From Lachnospiraceae bacterium UBA3641 (GTDB lineage: Bacteria > Bacillota > Clostridia > Lachnospirales > Lachnospiraceae): a stretch of 56,707 nt of DNA. A model generated the notes under the pieces. The model made no database searches. It saw nothing but the letters and a program-made list of their open reading frames with translations, and was not told where the DNA came from. Position numbers and translations under genes: made by a program. The DNA is taken from positions 1 to 56,707 of the forward strand of contig DFKQ01000106.1 of NCBI GenBank assembly GCA_002373875.1. Direction: 5' to 3'. Positions 50,995 to 56,707 of this stretch are shown in pieces (the stretch's first letter is position 1; each line of letters opens with the position of its first letter).

Positions 50995-51504
50995 TTAGCC
51001 GCGCTTCTCAGTTAAAAACATAGTCATTGTTCTGCCTTCCACCTTGGGGGCCTTCTCGATCACGGCGCAGTCCGAAAGAGCCTCGGCAAAATCATCCAAA
51101 ATATACTTGCTGTTATTCATGTGGGCCATCTCACGTCCCCTGAACCTTAGCGTCACCTTAACCCTGTCGCCCTTCTGAAGGAACTTCCTCGCGGCATTGA
51201 CCTTGGTATTAAGGTCATTCTTATCAATGTTGGGGGACATGCGGATTTCCTTGATCTCCACAGTGTGCTGTTTCTTACGTGCTTCCTTCTCCTTACGGGT
51301 CTGTTCATACTTGAACTTACCGTAATCCACGATCCTGCAAACCGGCGGCTTGGCCGTAGGTGCTATCTTCACAAGATCAAGACCTGCATCATCAGCAAGC
51401 TGCTGTGCCTCTCTGGAAGACATGATGCCGAGCTGCTCTCCGTCTTCGCCGATTACACGTACTTCCCTGTCACGAATCTGTTCGTTGATCATTAAATCGC
51501 TAAT
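50995..51504 (-). CDS. infC: Translation initiation factor IF-3, probable AUU start
   Basis: IF-3 keeps 30S subunits free and checks the initiator tRNA and start codon. The product has the N-terminal domain (INEQIRDREVRVIGEDGEQ), the Lys-rich linker (QTRKEKEARKKQHTVEIKE) and the C-terminal domain (RVKVTLRFRGREMAH). The first ATG (51492) lies 20 bases from the only good ribosome site. An in-frame ATT at 51504-51502 lies eight bases after GGAGG, so translation very probably starts at AUU, as in other bacteria where IF-3 represses its own non-AUG start. The length is then 169 residues. A leader with a terminator-like hairpin precedes it. Confidence 0.93.
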   Translation of the reverse strand: MSDLMINEQIRDREVRVIGEDGEQLGIMSSREAQQLADDAGLDLVKIAPTAKPPVCRIVDYGKFKYEQTRKEKEARKKQHTVEIKEIRMSPNIDKNDLNTKVNAARKFLQKGDRVKVTLRFRGREMAHMNNSKYILDDFAEALSDCAVIEKAPKVEGRTMTMFLTEKRG

Positions 51505-51544
51505 TGTCGTACCCTCCCTTATTACAGATTATTATAAGTGTTCT

Positions 51545-51695
51545 GCACAAAAATAGGTGAATATCGCAGATATCCACCTAAGACCATTCAAATCAATATG
51601 ATAATATAATATTATCTAAAAGGATTCAAACGCCCGGTAACACATTTAAGTCCCGGGGTGAGGGCGGATACCCTGCTTGCCGTACTCAAAACACC
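51545..51695 (-). promoter_or_regulatory. Leader of the infC operon, probable L20-responsive attenuator
   Basis: Between the promoter and infC lie about 190 untranslated bases. The last part has AGGTGGATATC/GATATTCACCT (51555-51579) followed by ATTTTT, a textbook intrinsic terminator inside the leader. Upstream sequence is GC-rich and can form competing stems. Firmicute infC-rpmI-rplT leaders bound by L20 have this plan; the exact L20 site was not verified. Confidence 0.6.
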
Positions 51696-51700
51696 CGAAT

Positions 51701-51729
51701 AAAATAACATATATAAGTTCCAATGTCAA
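51701..51729 (-). promoter_or_regulatory. Probable promoter of infC-rpmI-rplT
   Basis: A perfect TTGACA (51729-51724), a 17-base spacer and TATTTT (51706-51701) on the minus strand. Confidence 0.6.
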
Positions 51730-51744
51730 GCCCTTATCTGACCT

Positions 51745-52713
51745 TTAGCGTTTGGATTTATCATAGGCTTCTCCAAGTGCCCTCGGAGCCTGGGAATTGT
51801 GGGCAAGAAATACCAAAAGTACAAGTGTAAGCACATAAGGGAGTACCATTACAAGATCCGAATAGCTGCTCGGAAGCCCAAGCTGCTGTACTATCTGATA
51901 TCCGGCGGATCTTGCGAAGCCGAAGATAAGGCAGGCGCCAAGTGTCGGAATTATCTTCCAGCCGCCGAATATAAGTGCCGCTATTGCGAGATATCCATAA
52001 CCAACATAGATATCCGAAGAGAACTTCGCTGATATGGAATATGCAAAGCATATACCCGCAAGCCCGGATAATGCACCCGACATCATCACCGCAAGATAGC
52101 GGATCCTTATTACATTTATTCCTGCCGCATCAACCGCAGCCGGATTATCTCCCGCTGCTCTTAAGTGAAGGCCGAAGGGTGTCTTATACAGCAGATACCA
52201 TGCCGCGAAGGCAAGAATTGCTATAATGATCTCAAAGGGATACAAATTGGTAAAGAAAGCCCCAAGAACCGGTATCCGGGATATAAGCGGAATATCAAAC
52301 CTTCTCATCACTCCCAGCACGAACTTATCCGAAGCTGCACCGAATATATTCTTATTTATCGTCTTTGTAAGAAAAGCGGTCATAGCCATGGCCAGAATAT
52401 TGATCACGACACCGCTTATGACCATATCCGCCTTGAAATAATTACACAATACCGCATGAAGTAATGAAAACAGCATTCCTCCGAGGATCGCAAAAAGCAT
52501 TGCAAAATACGTGGGTACCATAGAATCCGCCTCAAGGTGCATACCGATCACATATGCCGCAAGAGCTCCGGTAAAGGCGCCAAAGCCCTGCAGCCCCTCA
52601 AGCGCAAGATTGGTAACTCCGCTTCTCTCGGAATAGATACCGCCGATAGCCATGATAAATAAGGGCAGTGCAAAGGACATACCGTTAATTATTACAGTAC
52701 TCAGATTATTCAT
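51745..52713 (-). CDS. BMP-type ABC transporter, second permease (nucleoside family)
   Basis: A 322-residue polytopic permease with the family start (LPLFIMAIGGIYSERSGVTNLALEGL) and the central motif GLHLRAAGDNPAAVDAAGIN. Its start ATG 52713 overlaps the stop of the preceding permease as ATGA; the frame is open upstream but only within that gene. Together with the next-upstream permease it forms the membrane part of an importer of the NupNOPQ/BmpDEFG type, which in Firmicutes takes up nucleosides such as guanosine. It is the last gene of the operon. Confidence 0.9.
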   Translation of the reverse strand: MNNLSTVIINGMSFALPLFIMAIGGIYSERSGVTNLALEGLQGFGAFTGALAAYVIGMHLEADSMVPTYFAMLFAILGGMLFSLLHAVLCNYFKADMVISGVVINILAMAMTAFLTKTINKNIFGAASDKFVLGVMRRFDIPLISRIPVLGAFFTNLYPFEIIIAILAFAAWYLLYKTPFGLHLRAAGDNPAAVDAAGINVIRIRYLAVMMSGALSGLAGICFAYSISAKFSSDIYVGYGYLAIAALIFGGWKIIPTLGACLIFGFARSAGYQIVQQLGLPSSYSDLVMVLPYVLTLVLLVFLAHNSQAPRALGEAYDKSKR

Positions 52714-53795
52714 TCCCCGGCACCTCTCTTTCTTCGTATCATCTTTATTCTCTCCAATATAAAGGCACTGCATGCACTTGTCAGCAGTATAAGACCGGTA
52801 ATGACGGACGCAATTTCTGCTTCAAGTCCCATCTGTGAACTCATATATGTCGAGCCCTTGGAAATGATCATTAAGAAGAAGGTCGAAAAGAGTATCCCTA
52901 CGGGAGAACTTCCCCCAACCAGACATACTGCAATGGCATCAAAGCCCGTTGGTGACAAGACCTTGGGCTGGATGGTGGAAATATATCCCAGGTAGCAGAC
53001 TGCTCCCGCAATTCCGGAAAGCACTCCCGATATAAGCATCGAAATGACCATGGAACTCCCTACCTTTATCCCGGAATAACGTGCCGCCTCCCTGTTGGCT
53101 CCCACACATTTAATTTCGAATCCCAGCACAGTTTTATCCAGCAGTATCTTCACCGCAACGATGGCAACAAGAGCAAGAATAAAGCCGAGGGGAATATCGT
53201 ATTTATACGATCCGATACTTATCTGATGCAGGGTAAGCCTTGCATTGGCTCCTATGTCCCTTGACTGCCTGGAAACCGGGTCCACATATCTTGTATTTAT
53301 GAGAAATCCGATAATGTAGGAGGCTGTATAGTTAAGCATTATTGACGATACGACTTCATTTATATTGAATCTGTACTTAAGATATCCGATAAGACCTCCG
53401 ATAAGACCTCCTCCTGCGGCAGCTATTATTATGACGAGAGGCTTGGCAAGTACAGACGGAATATTACTGTACCCTATAAGTATCGTGGCAAGAAAGCTTC
53501 CTACAAGCATCTGCCCCGAGACTCCGATATTAAAAAGCCCGGTCTTAAACGCCACCACAACTGCCAATGCCGCAAAAAGCATGGGGGTCATGTAATCAAG
53601 AAAGCTTGAGAAATCAGACAGCATATTCTTACCGCCCGCATATTTGACCTTGGGTGCAAGACCGCAGCCCCTTAACAGACTGTAATATGCACTGATGGGA
53701 TTCCTCTTTAGTATAAGGATAATAACGGCTCCGGCTATGAGACCCAGAAAAACAGCTATTGCCGCCACGATCACCCTGTCATACTTTTTATTCAT
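52710..53795 (-). CDS. BMP-type ABC transporter, first permease (nucleoside family)
   Basis: A 361-residue polytopic permease. Family features are AFKTGLFNIGVSGQMLVGSF, the loop YRFNINEVVSSIMLNYTA and the coupling segment CVGANREAARYSGIKVG. It starts as an ATGA overlap with the ATPase gene, and its own stop overlaps the next permease gene in the same way, so three genes are translationally linked. Confidence 0.9.
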   Translation of the reverse strand: MNKKYDRVIVAAIAVFLGLIAGAVIILILKRNPISAYYSLLRGCGLAPKVKYAGGKNMLSDFSSFLDYMTPMLFAALAVVVAFKTGLFNIGVSGQMLVGSFLATILIGYSNIPSVLAKPLVIIIAAAGGGLIGGLIGYLKYRFNINEVVSSIMLNYTASYIIGFLINTRYVDPVSRQSRDIGANARLTLHQISIGSYKYDIPLGFILALVAIVAVKILLDKTVLGFEIKCVGANREAARYSGIKVGSSMVISMLISGVLSGIAGAVCYLGYISTIQPKVLSPTGFDAIAVCLVGGSSPVGILFSTFFLMIISKGSTYMSSQMGLEAEIASVITGLILLTSACSAFILERIKMIRRKRGAGE

Positions 53796-55348
53796 ACAAC
53801 TTCACCCGCCTTATCATGAACCCCCACTCCCATCATATATTCTCCCACTTCCCTTGTGGTAAGCTCCTTAGCAGGTGCGATCCTGTCGATCTCCCCGCTA
53901 TATATAACTGCAATGGTATCCGCAAGATTCATAACCTCATCAAGTTCAAGGGAAATAAGAAGCACCGCTTTACCTTTATCCCGTTCTTCGATTATCTGCT
54001 TATGTACCCTCTCGATGGCGCCTATGTCAAGTCCTCTCGTCGGTTGAACGAAAATAGTAAGGACCCCTCCGAGCTCGATCTCACGCCCTATAATTGCCTT
54101 CTGCTGGTTACCGCCGCTCATGGATCTTACGATAGTTTCGGTGGAGGCTGCACACCTGACATCATATTTATCTATAATGCTGCGCCCGCACTCATCAAGA
54201 TACGTATTATTACGTATACCTTTCCTGGCAAATGAATCCCTGTAATATCTCTTAAGTGCAAGATTGTCCTTTAAGTTAAAATCAAGCACGAGCCCCATTT
54301 CCTGCCGATCCTCGGGTATATATGCTATACCCGCTTCCGTTCTCTCACGTATGGACATATTCCTGATGCTCTTACCGTAAAGCCGTATATCACCGCTATG
54401 AACCTTCATCAATCCGGCTATGGCATGAGCGATCTCCACCTGCCCGTTACCGGACACACCGGCTATGGCAAGTATTTCCCCTTCGCGTATCTTAAACGAT
54501 ACATTCCTCACAACCGGAAATTCATCACTGTTATGTATGGTAAGTTTGTCAATCTCCAGCACAGTTTCTCCGAAACCGGTCTCCTTTTTTTCCGTTCTGA
54601 AGGAAACCTCCCGACCGACCATCAGATTCGCCATTTCCTTCGTATCGGTGCTCTTCACATCCAGAACGGCTATAAGCCTGCCTCTTCTGAGTATGGCACA
54701 TCTGTCTGCTATCCGTTTTATCTCATCCAGCTTATGGCTTATAAGGATTATCGTCTTCCCCGAGTCTCTCAGACCCGAGATTATGTCAAGAAGGGCATCT
54801 ATTTCCTGTGGTGTGAGTACTGCCGTCGGTTCGTCAAAGATAAGTATTTCAGCATCACGATAGAGCATCTTAAGTATTTCCACTCTTTGCCTTGTCGATA
54901 CATTTATATCACTTATGATATCCGTGGGGGTGACCTCAAGATTATACTTCCTTGACAAGTCTGCTATCTCCCTGTCCGCCCGCTTTATATCAATGCAGGG
55001 AAGAAAGCCTAAGAACCTGCCCCTCGGTTCCTGCCCCATGATAATATTTTCGGTAATGGTATAATTGGATACGAGTTTGAAATGCTGATGCACCATCCCG
55101 ATATTAAGCTCCGTTGCCCGGCTTGGACTGTTGATCTTCTCTCTTTTGCCCCTTATCAGGATCTCGCCCTCATCCGGCTCATACATACCGAACAGTATAC
55201 TCATAAGGGTACTCTTACCTGCACCGTTCTCACCAAGAAGCGCATATATCTCACCCTTCTTTATCCGGATGGTGACATCGCTGTTGGCCACTATTCCGGG
55301 AAATCTCTTGGTGATATTTCTCATTTCCACTATGTATTCACTGTCCAT
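53792..55348 (-). CDS. BMP-type ABC transporter, double ATP-binding protein
   Basis: A 518-residue protein with two ATPase halves. The first has Walker A GENGAGKST, signature NVSTRQRVEILKMLY and Walker B ILIFDEPTAVLTPQE. The second has a degenerate P-loop (AGVSGNGQVE), signature SMSGGNQQKAIIGREI and a Walker B region FVQPTRGLDIGAIE, where the catalytic Glu region is replaced, as usual for this family. Two starts are possible: ATG 55360 and ATG 55348; I prefer 55348 because GGAG lies six bases before it. It energises the two permeases. Confidence 0.92.
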   Translation of the reverse strand: MDSEYIVEMRNITKRFPGIVANSDVTIRIKKGEIYALLGENGAGKSTLMSILFGMYEPDEGEILIRGKREKINSPSRATELNIGMVHQHFKLVSNYTITENIIMGQEPRGRFLGFLPCIDIKRADREIADLSRKYNLEVTPTDIISDINVSTRQRVEILKMLYRDAEILIFDEPTAVLTPQEIDALLDIISGLRDSGKTIILISHKLDEIKRIADRCAILRRGRLIAVLDVKSTDTKEMANLMVGREVSFRTEKKETGFGETVLEIDKLTIHNSDEFPVVRNVSFKIREGEILAIAGVSGNGQVEIAHAIAGLMKVHSGDIRLYGKSIRNMSIRERTEAGIAYIPEDRQEMGLVLDFNLKDNLALKRYYRDSFARKGIRNNTYLDECGRSIIDKYDVRCAASTETIVRSMSGGNQQKAIIGREIELGGVLTIFVQPTRGLDIGAIERVHKQIIEERDKGKAVLLISLELDEVMNLADTIAVIYSGEIDRIAPAKELTTREVGEYMMGVGVHDKAGEVV

Positions 55349-55400
55349 GTCCGTCTCCATATCCGATCCGGTATTTCCGCTGCCCTATCCAGCCTACGTC

Positions 55401-56528
55401 TTAAAGTCCTTTAAATGACTCAGGAGTTTCTCCGTTGAAGTTGGCGGCCGGAACGATCTCACCGCTCTTGACCTTGGCAAAGGCTTCATCGATAGCCTTG
55501 ATCGTATCGGCTGAAAGCTGCTGCCTTCCATCTTCCTTGACATAACCCGTTGAATCGGTATCCGCACCAAGCAGGGCATTCTGCCCCTTGAAGGTTCCGT
55601 CCTTTATCGCATTAAGCTGTCTCTCAACATTTATATCCATTATCTTCAATGCAGAAGTCAGCACAACGTTTCCGCTGCCGTTGCTGCCATCATTGTACTG
55701 ATCGACATCACAACCTATGAAATATACATCCTTGGCTTCCTTAACTGCTGTAAGCACTCCGTTTCCCGAACTGCCTGCCGCCGCGAAGATAACGTCAACT
55801 CCCTGATTTATAAGCGCTTCACCTACGATCTTGCCTGTGGCCTCATCACCGAAATCACCTACATAATTACCTCCTACATTAGCTCCGGTAACATCCGTAC
55901 CTGCATAGGAAGCTATTTCAACTACCTCTGCATCGGCACCGTAATTCTTGTTGGCATAATTGACACCGGATTCAAATCCCCACTGATAATTAACATTGGA
56001 AGGATATGCGATCCCGTTCACCACTGCCACTTTTCCTGTCTTTGTCTCCATTGCCGCAGCTATTCCCGCACAGAAGCCACCCTCCTGCTCCTTAAACTGC
56101 ATCGCATAAATATTGTCAACCTCCTGCTCATTGCCATCGGCATCCGTAGGATAAGTGTCAACCAGGATAAAATCAACATCCGGATTCTCTTTAGCTATCG
56201 AGCCTATTCCGGCAAACTGGAACCCGCAGCATACAATGACATCGTAATCGGCTACTATATCCGCAACCACTTGTACCGCAGCTGCCACATCTCCGCTCTC
56301 CTCCTTGACCGGAGTGACCGTGGCACCGGGATTCGAGGCGATAAATGCCTGTATTCCTTCATAATTGTTCTGATTAAATGAACCATCATCAATACCCGAT
56401 GGTGAACTGACAATGGCAATCTTAAGCCCTGATGACTGTGTTGAAGGCGCCGTACCCTGAGCACATCCGGTCATCATGGCAGCCATCGTCACAAACGCGA
56501 TCACAATTGAGCATATTTTCTTCCTCAT
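55401..56528 (-). CDS. BMP family ABC transporter substrate-binding lipoprotein
   Basis: A 375-residue exported lipoprotein: signal peptide with lipobox MMTGC near residue 22. The BMP (basic membrane protein/Med) fold is shown by IAIVSSPSGIDDGSFNQNNY, EGIQAFIASN, CCGFQFAGIGSIAKENPDV, the EGGFCAGIAAAMETKTGKV block and VIFAAAGSSGNGVL. This family binds purine nucleosides in studied cases. AAGGAGG precedes the start. It is the first gene of a four-gene importer; about 50 bases separate it from the ATPase gene. The leader is too short for a purine riboswitch. Confidence 0.92.
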   Translation of the reverse strand: MRKKICSIVIAFVTMAAMMTGCAQGTAPSTQSSGLKIAIVSSPSGIDDGSFNQNNYEGIQAFIASNPGATVTPVKEESGDVAAAVQVVADIVADYDVIVCCGFQFAGIGSIAKENPDVDFILVDTYPTDADGNEQEVDNIYAMQFKEQEGGFCAGIAAAMETKTGKVAVVNGIAYPSNVNYQWGFESGVNYANKNYGADAEVVEIASYAGTDVTGANVGGNYVGDFGDEATGKIVGEALINQGVDVIFAAAGSSGNGVLTAVKEAKDVYFIGCDVDQYNDGSNGSGNVVLTSALKIMDINVERQLNAIKDGTFKGQNALLGADTDSTGYVKEDGRQQLSADTIKAIDEAFAKVKSGEIVPAANFNGETPESFKGL

Positions 56529-56567
56529 AATATACCTCCTTCTCGAGACATGTTTTTTTATACGTCC

Positions 56568-56596
56568 ATCCTAGCATAGTATATTGCATATGTAAA
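56568..56596 (-). promoter_or_regulatory. Probable promoter of the BMP transporter operon
   Basis: TTTACA (56596-56591), a 17-base spacer and TAGGAT (56573-56568) on the minus strand, about 40 bases before the start. Confidence 0.45.
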
Positions 56597-56653
56597 ATTT
56601 TTTTGGTTATATATTTCGATTCCTGTAACATCTGCTATTATTACCTTTTTCGC

Positions 56654-56681
56654 TTGCATTTGTTTTTGCCTGTGTTATAAT
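56654..56681 (+). promoter_or_regulatory. Divergent plus-strand promoter leading out of the window
   Basis: TTGCAT (56654-56659), a 16-base spacer and a perfect TATAAT (56676-56681). The gene it serves lies beyond base 56707. Confidence 0.55.
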
Positions 56682-56707
56682 ACCCGGAAGTTTGACAGTC
56701 CAACCTC

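Noticed and set aside
56529..56600. Purine riboswitch ahead of the BMP transporter
   Set aside because: The predicted leader is only about 35-40 bases and has no aptamer-like paired loops.
1..56707. CRISPR array, insertion sequence, prophage or integrase
   Set aside because: No regularly spaced repeats of CRISPR type and no transposase, integrase or phage structural gene in any frame.

Overview
The window looks like a chromosomal segment of a low-to-moderate GC anaerobic Firmicute, most likely a Lachnospiraceae member of the Butyrivibrio type. The grounds are Clostridia-style gene neighbourhoods (DUF512-der-plsY-gpsA, infC-rpmI-rplT, pheS-pheT), strong AGGAGG ribosome binding sites, an anaerobic class III ribonucleotide reductase with its activase, many c-di-GMP proteins (PilZ, GGDEF, EAL), and a glutamate 2,3-aminomutase. 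I see no insertion sequence, prophage, CRISPR array or rRNA. The genus is inference.

Layout. 1-11.7 kb is housekeeping on the minus strand: a truncated EF-G-like GTPase, a phosphoglycerate-mutase-like protein that has lost metal ligands, PilZ, queA, an M18 aminopeptidase, pheT and pheS, a 6S RNA gene, glutamate 2,3-aminomutase and trpS. 11.9-15.2 kb is an acyl-carrier-protein/MBOAT/SGNH operon for O-acylation of an extracellular polymer, with an AT-rich foreign-looking small gene inside it. 15.2-20.8 kb holds gpsA, plsY, der, a DUF512 radical SAM protein, dut and nrdG. 20.9-30.9 kb holds a very large secreted S15-family peptidase, a chemotaxis receptor, nrdD and a WYL regulator. 31-46.2 kb is the most unusual part: a nine-gene minus-strand run, livJ-livH-livM-livG-livF followed with tiny gaps or overlaps by a hybrid histidine kinase, a second hybrid kinase carrying a DegV-type lipid-binding domain and an HPt domain, a cytosolic protein fusing a LacI-type ligand domain, an EAL phosphodiesterase domain and a beta-helix, and an acyl-ACP thioesterase. 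An AP2-domain gene converges on its end. 46.4-46.8 kb has a tRNA-Leu gene with a structured leader, a terminator palindrome reaching into the tRNA, a cloverleaf-like hairpin cluster and repeats of the tRNA 3' end. 46.9-50.2 kb has a double-glycine-leader zinc-ribbon peptide, ridA, an unknown gene and a diguanylate cyclase. 50.3-51.7 kb is rplT, rpmI and infC with an AUU start and an L20-type leader. 51.7-56.6 kb is a BMP-family (nucleoside-type) ABC importer.

How the genes may work together. The strongest candidate for an undescribed system is the 31.8-46.2 kb operon. It physically couples branched-chain amino acid import (precursors of branched-chain fatty acids) to a two-kinase phosphorelay with a putative fatty-acid-binding DegV module, to c-di-GMP hydrolysis, and to an enzyme that releases free fatty acids from ACP. 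The arrangement is read directly from the sequence; that it senses lipid or branched-chain status is inference.

Limits. Everything here comes from reading the sequence and remembered family features; no searches or structure predictions were run. Promoter calls rest on -35/-10 similarity and spacing only.
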